From Aestuariivivens marinum (GTDB lineage: Bacteria > Bacteroidota > Bacteroidia > Flavobacteriales > Flavobacteriaceae): a stretch of 64,000 nucleotides of DNA. Position 1 is the first letter of the stretch. Each line of letters starts with the position of its first letter. Location: NCBI RefSeq assembly GCF_022662175.1, contig NZ_JAKMCR010000002.1, positions 395,260 to 459,259 on the forward strand, in the 5' to 3' direction. Below the pieces are notes generated by a model, which did no database searches, was not told where the DNA came from, and saw nothing but the letters and a program-made list of their open reading frames with translations. Shown piece after piece: positions 23,120 to 31,047 of the stretch. A program made the translations under genes and the position numbers.

Positions 23120-23385
23120 AAGCAACCCTAGAAGTTCAAAACTTAAAATGTGGTGGCTGTGCTAGCACCATAGAAAAGCGACTAAGTGGTTTAGAACACA
23201 TTACAGAGGTATTGGTTAACACAAATGATTTTACGGTTACCTTTTTATATCAAGATGAAACCAACCTCACCCAAGCAAAAGAACTTTTGGCTAAATTAGG
23301 ATATCCCGTAGTTGGAGAAAAAAATGCACTAACAACAAAGGCTAAATCTTTTGTAAGCTGTGCCGCGGGAAGAATGACTAAATAA
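23116..23385 (+). CDS. Heavy-metal-associated (HMA) domain protein
   Basis: 89 residues. A single ferredoxin-like HMA domain with the metal-binding motif KCGGCAS (Cys12, Cys15), then a tail with a third cysteine (SCAAGRM, about 82). Such proteins bind Cu(I) and hand it to a partner. Translationally coupled (ATGA overlap) to DUF2892, so it belongs to the sulfur operon; copper and persulfide stress often go together, as with CsoR/CstR relatives. Its partner is not in the window. Confidence 0.85.
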   Translation: MKATLEVQNLKCGGCASTIEKRLSGLEHITEVLVNTNDFTVTFLYQDETNLTQAKELLAKLGYPVVGEKNALTTKAKSFVSCAAGRMTK

Positions 23386-23411
23386 AAAAAGTGCTTTAAA
23401 GCACTTTTTTT
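23385..23411. terminator. Bidirectional terminator between HMA gene and clpS
   Basis: Stem AAAAAAGTGCTTT/AAAGCACTTTTTT flanked by A and T runs on both sides; serves the two convergent genes. Confidence 0.85.
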
Positions 23412-23412
23412 A

Positions 23413-23688
23413 TTATACAATCTCCGCACTTAAACCAGCATCCAAGAGCATGGTGCAACGCGGTTTTAAATCGTCGTAAGGTCCAGTTTTAACTGTACAT
23501 TTACCCTTATAATGTACTATAATAGAACATTGTTCGGCCTGTTCTGCAGTATGTTCGCAGGCATAGATTAATGTATCAATAACATGGTCGAAAGTATTAA
23601 CATCGTCATTGTACAACACAATTTCATTTTGTGCAACCACTTCTTCTTCAAGTAATAGCTCCTCTGATACTTTTTCTTTTGAGCCCAT
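23413..23688 (-). CDS. clpS: ClpS adaptor of the Clp protease
   Basis: 91 residues. The ClpS core is clear: YNDDVNTFDHVIDTL near residues 27-42 (N-degron pocket Asn/Asp residues), then CEHTAEQAEQ and a C-terminal helix region. ClpS delivers N-end-rule substrates to ClpAP/ClpCP. It is the last gene of the minus-strand group prmA-clpS, 27 bp after prmA. Confidence 0.93.
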   Translation of the reverse strand: MGSKEKVSEELLLEEEVVAQNEIVLYNDDVNTFDHVIDTLIYACEHTAEQAEQCSIIVHYKGKCTVKTGPYDDLKPRCTMLLDAGLSAEIV

Positions 23689-23715
23689 AGTATTAACTTT
23701 TGCAATTTACTTGCA

Positions 23716-24552
23716 CTAATTTAAAAATTTTAACGAAACCCAATTATTCCGTTCTAGTTTTTCTTCAAATTTTAACAAATGGGTTTCACATTCTTTTTGT
23801 ATTACAGGAATATCTTCATTGTAAAATCCACTTAAAAGCAACATCCCGTTTGGATTTAAACAAGACACATACGTTGCCATGTCCTGAAGCAGAATATTTC
23901 TATTGATATTGGCAATAATAATATCGTAGCTTTTATTGCTTAAAACAGAAGCATCGCCTTCAATCACCGTGATATGGTCACAATCATTGCGCACTACATT
24001 TTCTAAACTATTCAAATAACACCAATTATCGTAATCGACGGCATCAATAGGCTTAGCGCCCTTTAATTCGGCCAAAATAGCCAAAACTCCGGTACCACAA
24101 CCCATATCCAATACCGATTTATCCTTAAAATCATTATTCAATATATGTTGGATCATCATGTGGGTAGTTTCGTGGTGCCCAGTGCCAAAACTCATTTTAG
24201 GTTCTATAATAATATCATATTGCGTATCTGGCTTCTCATGGAATGGTGCACGGACCGAACATACGTTGTCTACTATAATGGGATTGAAGTTTTTCTCCCA
24301 CTCCGCATTCCAATTGGTCTGCTCAATTTCTTCAAAGGTGTAGCTAATTTTAAATTCATCGGATTTTAAAATTTGGATATCGTCTAAAATCGCCTCATGC
24401 CACTCCTCCTTTTGAATATAAGCCGTAACACCTTCATCTGTTTCAACAAAACTTTCAAAACCGGCATATCCCAATTCCGCGATAAGAATGTCTACTGCTG
24501 GTTGCAAAGGGCTTACTTTAAATTGATAGCCTATGTAAGTTGTATTGGACAT
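23716..24552 (-). CDS. prmA: Ribosomal protein L11 methyltransferase
   Basis: 278 residues. SAM-dependent methylase that trimethylates ribosomal protein L11. The SAM motif I is VLDMGCGTGVLAILA near 145-160. PKMSFGTGHHETT upstream is the characteristic PrmA substrate/SAM loop, and IIIANINRNI is the NPPF-like motif IV in its PrmA form. It follows tpiA on the same strand and precedes clpS, a conserved flavobacterial order. Confidence 0.93.
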   Translation of the reverse strand: MSNTTYIGYQFKVSPLQPAVDILIAELGYAGFESFVETDEGVTAYIQKEEWHEAILDDIQILKSDEFKISYTFEEIEQTNWNAEWEKNFNPIIVDNVCSVRAPFHEKPDTQYDIIIEPKMSFGTGHHETTHMMIQHILNNDFKDKSVLDMGCGTGVLAILAELKGAKPIDAVDYDNWCYLNSLENVVRNDCDHITVIEGDASVLSNKSYDIIIANINRNILLQDMATYVSCLNPNGMLLLSGFYNEDIPVIQKECETHLLKFEEKLERNNWVSLKFLN

Positions 24553-24594
24553 CTATGTTTTCGTAAGATCGGTATGCTTTAAAAACCTTCTAAT

Positions 24595-25344
24595 TTAAAA
24601 CGCATTTACAATTGCATAGAAATCTTCAGCATTAAGAGAAGCCCCTCCTATTAATCCACCATCAACATCGGGGTTAGAAAATATTTCCTTGGCATTGCTA
24701 GGTTTACAGCTACCACCATATAAAATGGAAACCAAATTGGCCACATCGCTTCCGTATTTATCTTCCAAGGTCTGTCTTATAAAGGCATGCATATCCTGGG
24801 CTTGTTCTGGGGTTGCCGTTTCCCCTGTGCCAATGGCCCAAACAGGCTCATAAGCTAATATAATGTTTTGAAATGAAGAAGCCTCTAAATGAAATAATGC
24901 TTTCCTTATTTGGCTTTCAACTATATTTTGGTGGTTACCAGATTTCCTATCCGCTAATTGCTCTCCAAAACAAAAAATAATTTGCATCCCTTTTTCTAAG
25001 GCTGCATCTACTTTTTTCGCCAAAGATTCATCGGTTTCGTTAAAATATTCCCGACGTTCGCTATGTCCCAAAATAACAGTATTAATACCAACGCTTTTTA
25101 ACATATTGGCACTAACCTCACCAGTATATGCTCCACTTTCTGCGAAATGCATATTTTGTGCTATAACTTCTATATTGCTTTGCTTTAAAGTTTCGAAAGC
25201 TTGGTAGAGGTTCGTAAAAGCAGGTGCAATCATAACTTCAGCATTCGAGGTTTGGGTTTGCTTTTGCAAGTCGGTTAATAACGCTTGGGTTTGTGCCAAA
25301 TCGTTATTCATTTTCCAGTTTCCGGCAACAATTTGTCTTCTCAT
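24595..25344 (-). CDS. tpiA: Triosephosphate isomerase
   Basis: 249 residues, the usual length. Interconverts dihydroxyacetone phosphate and glyceraldehyde 3-phosphate. Catalytic residues visible: Lys in NWKMN (about 11), His in ILGHSERR (about 95) and Glu in AYEPVWAIGTG (about 166). The phosphate-binding GGSCKPSN and GGLIGGASL are present near the end. A -7 element TATTTTTG lies upstream at 25413-25406 on the minus strand, so it has its own promoter. Confidence 0.96.
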   Translation of the reverse strand: MRRQIVAGNWKMNNDLAQTQALLTDLQKQTQTSNAEVMIAPAFTNLYQAFETLKQSNIEVIAQNMHFAESGAYTGEVSANMLKSVGINTVILGHSERREYFNETDESLAKKVDAALEKGMQIIFCFGEQLADRKSGNHQNIVESQIRKALFHLEASSFQNIILAYEPVWAIGTGETATPEQAQDMHAFIRQTLEDKYGSDVANLVSILYGGSCKPSNAKEIFSNPDVDGGLIGGASLNAEDFYAIVNAF

Positions 25345-25405
25345 AAGTCTGAACTTAAACTCCTTTTGAAAAAGGTATTTTTGTTTATATTGATTAATAA
25401 TTCCA

Positions 25406-25413
25406 CAAAAATA
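25406..25413 (-). promoter_or_regulatory. -7 element of tpiA
   Basis: Minus-strand TATTTTTG, an exact TAnnTTTG, about 60 bp before the tpiA ATG and touching the stop of the upstream TlpA-like gene. Confidence 0.5.
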
Positions 25414-25908
25414 CTATTTTTTTAAGGCCTTTACCAACTTATGGTCATCTGCTTTTACTGCTTTAAACAATTCTATATTTCCTGCTTTATTTATTACCAT
25501 ATATCTTGGAATCCAATCGATTTTTACAAAATCTGCAAACGGACACTTTTTTCCTGAGGCCATATAATAATGCTCCCCATCGACTTGATATCTAGCTATT
25601 CCCTTTTTCCAAGCGGCTTCGCCCCTATCTAAGGATAAAAAAATGTAGACCACATCCTGATATTGCGATTGCAAGGACTTAACCTTAGGCAAACCTTCCA
25701 AACAATCCCCGCACCAAGACGCCCAAATATCAATTAAAATGGTTTTTCCCTTATGGGTTTCTAAAATAGATTTTAAATCAATTGTTTCGCCCTGTAATGT
25801 GGTAAACGTATCACTTAAAGCCGCTTCACTAAATTGTTTAGGGCTTTCATTGACATTACAACTAAAAAGACTAATTAATAAAATGAGTAGGTAGTTCATT
25901 TTCTTCAT
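25414..25908 (-). CDS. TlpA/thioredoxin-like lipoprotein
   Basis: 164 residues. SPII signal with lipobox LFSC (Cys about 18), then a TlpA-like thioredoxin fold with the active-site pair in DIWASWCGDCLEGLP (CGDC). The fold continues with VYIFLSLDRGEAAWKK and IPRYMVINKAGNI, where the cis-Pro is seen. A periplasm-facing thiol oxidoreductase. It sits 16 bp from the ABC permease gene on the same strand. Partners unknown; it is not part of the cytochrome island by position or promoter. Confidence 0.9.
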   Translation of the reverse strand: MKKMNYLLILLISLFSCNVNESPKQFSEAALSDTFTTLQGETIDLKSILETHKGKTILIDIWASWCGDCLEGLPKVKSLQSQYQDVVYIFLSLDRGEAAWKKGIARYQVDGEHYYMASGKKCPFADFVKIDWIPRYMVINKAGNIELFKAVKADDHKLVKALKK

Positions 25909-25924
25909 ATTTTTAACTAATGTA

Positions 25925-27001
25925 TTACTGTAATTTAACTTTTGGATCCAACCAAACGTATATTATGTCGACTAAAATATTAATCATTACAAATAAAGTT
26001 GCAATTACTAAAACTGAACCCATAATAACGGGCAAATCTAAGGTGTTAAGGGCATTTACAATTTCCTTTCCCAAACCATTCCAGCCAAAAATATATTCTA
26101 CAAAAACAGCACCGGCCAACATGGAGGCAAACCATCCTGAAATAGCTGTAACGACAGGGTTTAAAGCATTCTTTACCGCATGGCGCTTAATGATTTGAAA
26201 TTCGCTTAATCCTTTGGCTCGGGCCGTACGAATATAATCCTGGTTAAAAACTTCTAACAAAGAATTCCGCATTAATTGAATAACCACTGCTAAAGGACGA
26301 ATACCTAAAACGATGGCCGGCAATATTAAGTTTTTCCATTTAATATGCATGGCCTCACCAAAATCATCAAGCTCATACAAACTACCTGTCATTTCTAAAT
26401 TGGTATACTCATGCAAAACATAACCAAATAACCAAGCAAACAAAATAGCACTAAAAAAAGATGGTACGCTCATCCCCAGAGTACTAAACACCTGAATAAC
26501 CCTATCCAACCACCTATCCTTGTATAAGGCTGAAACAATGCCAAGCAATATTCCAACAATAATAGCTATGATGATAGCCGAAACTGCTAAAACAAATGTA
26601 TTGGGTAAAGTTTCGGTCAATACCTGGGTTACTTTTTTACCCTGTTTAGCAAAAGATTCGCGTAAATAAGGGGTTTTAAGGGCAATGGTTGTATTTCCAA
26701 AAGATAACAACTCAACAGCATTATATTTGCCTTGGCTTAAAAACGTATAATCTTCGGGTTTTTGAGAGTGGAATGAAAGTGGCGACAGGTCATTTAAATA
26801 ATATAAATACTGAGTCCCCAATGGTTTGTCGAATCCATATTTTTGTTTTACCAATATCAGTTGTTCACTATCTTCGTTTTGACCGAGCATCATTTGAGCT
26901 GGGTCTCCCGGAAGCACATTAAACAAAAAGAAAATAACGGTAACGACTCCCCATAATGTGAGTAAGGCGTAAGTGGTTTTATTTAGGAAATAGTGTATCA
27001 G
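25925..27001 (-). CDS. DppB/OppB-type ABC transporter permease with a non-ATG start
   Basis: Peptide/nickel-type permease with LFNVLPGDPAQ at the front and the EAA loop (RTARAKGLSEFQIIKRHAVKNALNP) near the C-terminus. The first ordinary alternative start (TTG 26926) would cut into the first helix. In the same frame, codons from 27001 down encode LIHYFLNKTTYALLTLWGVV, the expected family N-terminus, and a stop follows at 27005-27007. I therefore begin at CTG 27001, which directly abuts a GTGTTCA tandem repeat and the small S23 insertion. The original ATG may have been changed at that junction, so expression may be reduced. No DppC or ATPase gene is adjacent. Confidence 0.78.
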   Translation of the reverse strand: MIHYFLNKTTYALLTLWGVVTVIFFLFNVLPGDPAQMMLGQNEDSEQLILVKQKYGFDKPLGTQYLYYLNDLSPLSFHSQKPEDYTFLSQGKYNAVELLSFGNTTIALKTPYLRESFAKQGKKVTQVLTETLPNTFVLAVSAIIIAIIVGILLGIVSALYKDRWLDRVIQVFSTLGMSVPSFFSAILFAWLFGYVLHEYTNLEMTGSLYELDDFGEAMHIKWKNLILPAIVLGIRPLAVVIQLMRNSLLEVFNQDYIRTARAKGLSEFQIIKRHAVKNALNPVVTAISGWFASMLAGAVFVEYIFGWNGLGKEIVNALNTLDLPVIMGSVLVIATLFVMINILVDIIYVWLDPKVKLQ

Positions 27002-27042
27002 TGTTCAGTGTTCAGTGTTCAGTGTTCAGTGTTCAGTGTTCA
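27001..27042. repeat. Six tandem copies of GTGTTCA
   Basis: Perfect 7-bp unit repeated six times. It contains AGTGTTCAGT, whose inverted copy ACTGAACACT lies at 27476-27485 beyond the S23-like gene. The two ends therefore bracket a small mobile-looking cassette. Confidence 0.85.
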
Positions 27043-27055
27043 GTAAGAGTTTTAT

Positions 27056-27424
27056 TTATATTTTACAACCAAATTTATCTGGGTTGCATATCATATAGTT
27101 TATCAATTTCCCCACTTCTTCACTTTTTTGAAAAAGTTCTTCATAATTCTCTTTTGGCAAATAATCACAAGCCAAAGCAAATTTGAGCCAGGTTTGGGTT
27201 TCAGCATTTTCTGCATCACTATCTGTTAGTTTACTGATAAAATGCTTTGGATACAATCTTTTCCTATATGCTTCAGAAATATTTGCACAGACACTTCTTG
27301 AAGACCTCCTTACTTGGTCGGTCAAAGCATATTTTTCTTCTTTTGGAAACCTTTTAGACTCATCAAAAATATCCATTACCAAATCGAACCCTTTCTTATA
27401 GGCCAACAAATCTTCAAACTTCAT
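27056..27424 (-). CDS. Four-helix-bundle protein (S23 / TIGR02436 family)
   Basis: 122 residues, all helical: starts MKFEDLLAYKKGFDLVMDIF, with RRSSRSVCANISEAYRKR in the middle and KFALACDYLPKENYEEL later. This is the family first known from 23S rRNA intervening sequences and common in Bacteroidota as stand-alone genes flanked by short repeats. Related to the diversity-generating-retroelement accessory Avd, but no reverse transcriptase is nearby. Function unproven. Confidence 0.88.
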   Translation of the reverse strand: MKFEDLLAYKKGFDLVMDIFDESKRFPKEEKYALTDQVRRSSRSVCANISEAYRKRLYPKHFISKLTDSDAENAETQTWLKFALACDYLPKENYEELFQKSEEVGKLINYMICNPDKFGCKI

Positions 27425-27483
27425 TTTACTGTTTACTTACTTAATTTCACAAAATCCTGCTAACTGCCACTGCCAACTGAACA

Positions 27484-28578
27484 CTAAAATTTCAAGCTTT
27501 CTATATCATTCCAATGGACTTTTTGCATCACGGTTCCGCTATTTAATTCCAAAACTCCAGGATTGGATCGCACTACTGTTTTTAAGGCTTTTTCATCACA
27601 TAAATACCAGTCAAAGTCAATACCATAATCCTCTTTAACACGTTGTTTGGCATCTTCTCCAGAAGCTGTTAACCCAATGATTTCATAACCATTATCTCTT
27701 GCCCTTTCCTGTAAAGCCTTTAATTTTATAGCCCCTCCTCTTTCAATTTTTTCCAAGCTATAGGATACCACTACTAAAAGATTATGTTCGGTTAAAAAAT
27801 GTTCGGTTAAATCTTCTTCATCACTCTCTATGGAAAAATCGACTACCGGTGGTGCATAGCCTTCCTGAATCATTTTGGTTTCCACACCAACAAATTCTCC
27901 TTCAACTGAAGGGTATGATCCATCGGTAACAATGATTTCTTCTTTTCCGTTCACATTAAATTTCCAACTATATTCCAAAATTGGCTTAGGTGCATCTTCT
28001 GGAATTTCCATACCCTCCTTTATATTCTTCCCAATGGCATATGCCCTAAAATCTACCGAAGGTAAATGCATTAACACATGGTAACCAAACCATAAACTCA
28101 AAACAAAGCCCAATAAAGCAACAATCGTTAAAGGGAATTTTGAAAATATAGGGTTAACATATTTTTTTCCAAAGAATAAAATCAAAATAAAAAACAACAA
28201 TACCACATCTTTTGTAAAACTTTCCCATGGCGTTAATTTTAGGGCATCACCAAAACAACCGCAGTCCTTTACTTTATCGAAGTATGCCGAGTAAAAGGTT
28301 AAAAAAGTAAAGAACACTATCATACCCAATAAACTCCAAATAGTAAATTTTGGTTTATATCCAATTAAAAGGAAAACCCCTAAAACCACTTCAAAAACGA
28401 CTACAAAAATGGAAATTCCCAAAGCATAAGGTTCCAAAAAGGGGATGTTTAATACCTCTGCACTAAAGTATTCCTGTAGTTTATAAGAAAACCCAAGTGG
28501 ATCGTTCAATTTTATTAATCCTGATATAATGAATAATACACCTACAAATATTCGGGAAATGGTTACTAATATTTTCAT
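27484..28578 (-). CDS. BT_3928-family protein: DoxX-like membrane domain plus thioredoxin-like domain
   Basis: 364 residues. Four membrane helices in the first 170 residues (FVGVLFIISGLIKLNDPLG is the DoxX/MauE start; a cysteine pair KDCGCFGD lies near 105). A soluble C-terminal domain (about 215-364) has a thioredoxin-like layout (NLLVVVSYSLEKI, GYEIIGLTASG, DWYLCDEKALKTVVRSNPGV) but no CXXC. BT_3928-type proteins sit next to tpiA and DUF1599 across Bacteroidota, as here. Probably a redox or disulfide protein of the inner membrane; substrate unknown. Confidence 0.85.
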   Translation of the reverse strand: MKILVTISRIFVGVLFIISGLIKLNDPLGFSYKLQEYFSAEVLNIPFLEPYALGISIFVVVFEVVLGVFLLIGYKPKFTIWSLLGMIVFFTFLTFYSAYFDKVKDCGCFGDALKLTPWESFTKDVVLLFFILILFFGKKYVNPIFSKFPLTIVALLGFVLSLWFGYHVLMHLPSVDFRAYAIGKNIKEGMEIPEDAPKPILEYSWKFNVNGKEEIIVTDGSYPSVEGEFVGVETKMIQEGYAPPVVDFSIESDEEDLTEHFLTEHNLLVVVSYSLEKIERGGAIKLKALQERARDNGYEIIGLTASGEDAKQRVKEDYGIDFDWYLCDEKALKTVVRSNPGVLELNSGTVMQKVHWNDIESLKF

Positions 28579-28584
28579 AATTCT

Positions 28585-28663
28585 GTCATTCCTGTGAAGT
28601 CAGGAATCTTTTAATTGAAACTTAATTTTTTATATAGTGGATTCCTGCCTTCGCAGGAATGAC
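28585..28663. repeat. Pair of palindromic REP-like repeats
   Basis: Two arms, 28585-28608 and 28640-28663, each an imperfect hairpin of the form GATTCCTGCxxxxGCAGGAATGAC, in inverted orientation around an AT-rich spacer. Fits exactly between two same-strand genes (BT_3928 and DUF1599). It resembles dispersed intergenic palindromes of flavobacteria and may also act as a terminator or mRNA-stabilising hairpin. Confidence 0.7.
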
Positions 28664-28667
28664 AATT

Positions 28668-29207
28668 TTAACCTTCATTGAGATGAATCAATGCAAAAAT
28701 CGCATAATTAATCATATCCTGATAATTAGCGTCAATACCCTCACTAACCAAGGTTTTGCCTTTATTGTTTTCAATCTGTTTAACGCGCAATAACTTCTGT
28801 AAAATTAAATCGGTTAAACTGCTTACCCTCATATCACGCCAAGCCTCTCCATAATCGTGGTTTTTATCCTCCATCAATTTTTTGGTAATGGCAATTTGCT
28901 CTTCATAAAGTACTGTTGCTTCTTGTGTAGTTAAATCTGGCTGCTCCACAACACCTTTTTGCAACTGAATCAATGCCATAACACAATAATTAACAATACC
29001 AATAAATTCACTTACTTCATCTTCATCAACTTTTCTAACATCATTTTGCTGTAAACCACGAATTCGCTGTGCTTTAATAAATATTTGATCTGTTAATGAC
29101 GGTAATCTAAGTATTCGCCATGCACTACCATAATCACTCATTTTCTTAACAAACAAATTTTTACAGGTTTCTATAACAGCATCGTATTGCTTTGAAGTAT
29201 CTTGCAT
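28668..29207 (-). CDS. DUF1599 (nucleotide-modification-associated) protein
   Basis: 179 residues from ATG 29207; the longer frame begins only with TTG and adds a non-conserved lead. Two repeats of the same unit are seen: YGSAWRILRLPSLTDQIFIKAQRIR and YGEAWRDMRVSSLTDLILQKLLRVK, each followed by a helix with a YCVMALIQL or YAIFALIHL core. The family is small, cytoplasmic and of unknown activity, usually linked to folP and BT_3928 as here. Confidence 0.88.
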   Translation of the reverse strand: MQDTSKQYDAVIETCKNLFVKKMSDYGSAWRILRLPSLTDQIFIKAQRIRGLQQNDVRKVDEDEVSEFIGIVNYCVMALIQLQKGVVEQPDLTTQEATVLYEEQIAITKKLMEDKNHDYGEAWRDMRVSSLTDLILQKLLRVKQIENNKGKTLVSEGIDANYQDMINYAIFALIHLNEG

Positions 29208-29397
29208 ATATAAAATTCTATTTGGGGTAAATTTCGTATAAATAATTAAAAAGTTCAAAGTTTAAGGTTTAAACTTTCATTTATATTTTATTTATTGCCA
29301 CTACGAATTCCCTAATCACTATTTTTGAAGGGAATTTTACATTTTTTAAAAAATCGTGTACCTACCAGAAGGTAGTTTAATGCCAATATTTAATTTT

Positions 29398-30222
29398 ATG
29401 ACAATTAACTGTAAGGGACAACTCATCGATTTATCAACGCCAAAGGCTATGGGCATTTTAAACATAACCCCAGACTCGTTTTATGATGGTGGGTCCTATA
29501 AAAATGATAAAACCATTTTAAACCAGGTTGAAAAGATGATTGATGAAGATGCCACATTTATTGATATTGGTGCTTATAGTTCACGTCCTGGAGCTGATTT
29601 TGTTAGTGAAACTGAAGAATTAAAACGTATACTGCCCATAGTTAAATTAATTTTAGATAGATTTCCCCATGCACTTATTTCCATAGACACGTTTAGAAGT
29701 GAAGTGGCCAAGCAATGTATAGAAACTGGCGCCGCAATCATCAATGATATTTCTGCCGGAAAACTAGATAAAAACATGTTATCTACTGTTGCCGAATTGC
29801 GAGTCCCCTACATTATGATGCATATGCGTGGCACACCCCAAACCATGCAGCAACAAACCCAATACGACCATTTGATTAAGGATATTCTATTTTACTTCTC
29901 TGAACGTATTGCTGTAGCTAGAGAACTTGGCATTATTGATTTAATTATTGACCCAGGATTTGGCTTTGCCAAAACATTGGAACAAAATTTTGAATTATTA
30001 AATAATTTGGAATTGTTTAATATGATTGAAAAACCTTTATTGGTAGGTATTTCTAGAAAATCCATGATTTATAAAACACTAGGGAACTCTGCACAACAAG
30101 CTTTAAACGGTACATCGGTCTTGAATACCATCGCTTTACAAAAAGGCGCATCCATTTTGCGGGTACACGATGTGAAGGAAGCTGTGGAGTGTATTCAATT
30201 GGTTAAGTCGTTAAGTTGTTAA
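29398..30222 (+). CDS. folP: Dihydropteroate synthase
   Basis: 274 residues from ATG 29398 (in-frame GTG 29356 and ATG 29380 only extend a non-conserved lead). Joins p-aminobenzoate to the pterin diphosphate in folate synthesis. TIM-barrel motifs in order: GILNITPDSFYDGG, DIGAYSSRPGA, SIDTFRSEVA, INDISAG, MHMRGTPQTMQ, IIDPGFGFAKT and GISRKSM. It is divergent from DUF1599. folE for the same pathway is at 42540. Confidence 0.95.
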   Translation: MTINCKGQLIDLSTPKAMGILNITPDSFYDGGSYKNDKTILNQVEKMIDEDATFIDIGAYSSRPGADFVSETEELKRILPIVKLILDRFPHALISIDTFRSEVAKQCIETGAAIINDISAGKLDKNMLSTVAELRVPYIMMHMRGTPQTMQQQTQYDHLIKDILFYFSERIAVARELGIIDLIIDPGFGFAKTLEQNFELLNNLELFNMIEKPLLVGISRKSMIYKTLGNSAQQALNGTSVLNTIALQKGASILRVHDVKEAVECIQLVKSLSC

Positions 30223-30319
30223 AAAATCATGAAATACCCTTTAACAAAAGTTGCAAACCTACCGATAATGATAATTAGGGCATTCCATCTGACAATTAAA
30301 AACAAATAAATATTAACAG

Positions 30320-31012
30320 ATGAAATATACTTTCCTATTGGCTATTACCTTATTTATGTTTTCTTGCGGAAATAAAAAAGTGATACAACTGCCTGAAATC
30401 GATCATGCAGAAATTACCAAAATCAGTGATGTTTCAGCCGCTTATTTGTTTTACGACGAGACACAACCTGATAGTGTTTCATTAAATAGAAAAAACTTGA
30501 TTAGCACCACCAATTGGTTGGTTAATGTGGACAAACGCCTCAGGTTGAAACAAGTAATCCCATACATTCAATTTTTACAAGAGAAAAAACAAAATGCAGG
30601 CCATAAAAACCCGAATGCCAAAAACTATTTTTCCTGCCATGATACCAGCAGTAATAATTTAGGATTTTTGGAGTTTACGGATGTAATTTATCATGAGGAG
30701 AGAATTAGAGCGTTTGATAAAAAAAACAAACAAGAATCCGAACCAAACCAAAAGGTTTTTATAAACGTAATTTCTAATGATTCAATACCTATCCACTACG
30801 CTTCTGGTTCATGCTCGACCAGTAATGGTTCAAAAAAAGATGATTTGCTTAATGGTATAAAATCAGATTTACTGCATTACGGGAATGTAATAATCTATGT
30901 TGGTTATCATAAAAATATATCTTTTCAGGATTATATAGGTATCAAGTCCAAATTGAATAGTTTTGAATTAGGTAACGCCAAAATATCAAACCATGAATTC
31001 ATCACAGATTAA
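30320..31012 (+). CDS. Lipoprotein of unknown function between folP and cdaA
   Basis: 230 residues, lipobox MFSC (Cys16). I do not recognise the family with certainty. The middle has VNVDKRLRLKQVIPYIQFLQ and the end NVIIYVGYHKNISFQDYIGIKSKL, which in rhythm resembles the periplasmic domain of ExbD/TolR proteins (a beta-alpha unit predicting a value and a helix), but identity is too weak to name it. Cys residues at the SCHD and SGSCST positions might pair. Transcribed in line with cdaA, 35 bp away. Confidence 0.7.
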   Translation: MKYTFLLAITLFMFSCGNKKVIQLPEIDHAEITKISDVSAAYLFYDETQPDSVSLNRKNLISTTNWLVNVDKRLRLKQVIPYIQFLQEKKQNAGHKNPNAKNYFSCHDTSSNNLGFLEFTDVIYHEERIRAFDKKNKQESEPNQKVFINVISNDSIPIHYASGSCSTSNGSKKDDLLNGIKSDLLHYGNVIIYVGYHKNISFQDYIGIKSKLNSFELGNAKISNHEFITD

Positions 31013-31047
31013 CCCTTTTTTACTAAATTTACCAAAACCATAATCTT

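Larger units (their letters stand above)
27001..27485. mobile_element. S23/four-helix-bundle cassette with inverted ends
   Basis: About 485 bp holding one gene, bounded on the left by the GTGTTCA tandem array and on the right by ACTGAACACT, the inverse of the array unit. The right end overlaps the TAG stop of the BT_3928 gene and the left end abuts the permease start codon, so it fits tightly between two genes. No transposase is encoded; movement would need help in trans. Confidence 0.5.

Noticed and set aside
27001..27042. CRISPR array
   Set aside because: The repeat is a 7-bp unit without spacers; no cas genes in the window.
27056..27424. Diversity-generating retroelement accessory gene (avd)
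   Set aside because: The four-helix-bundle protein is related to Avd, but no reverse transcriptase, template repeat or variable repeat is seen nearby.
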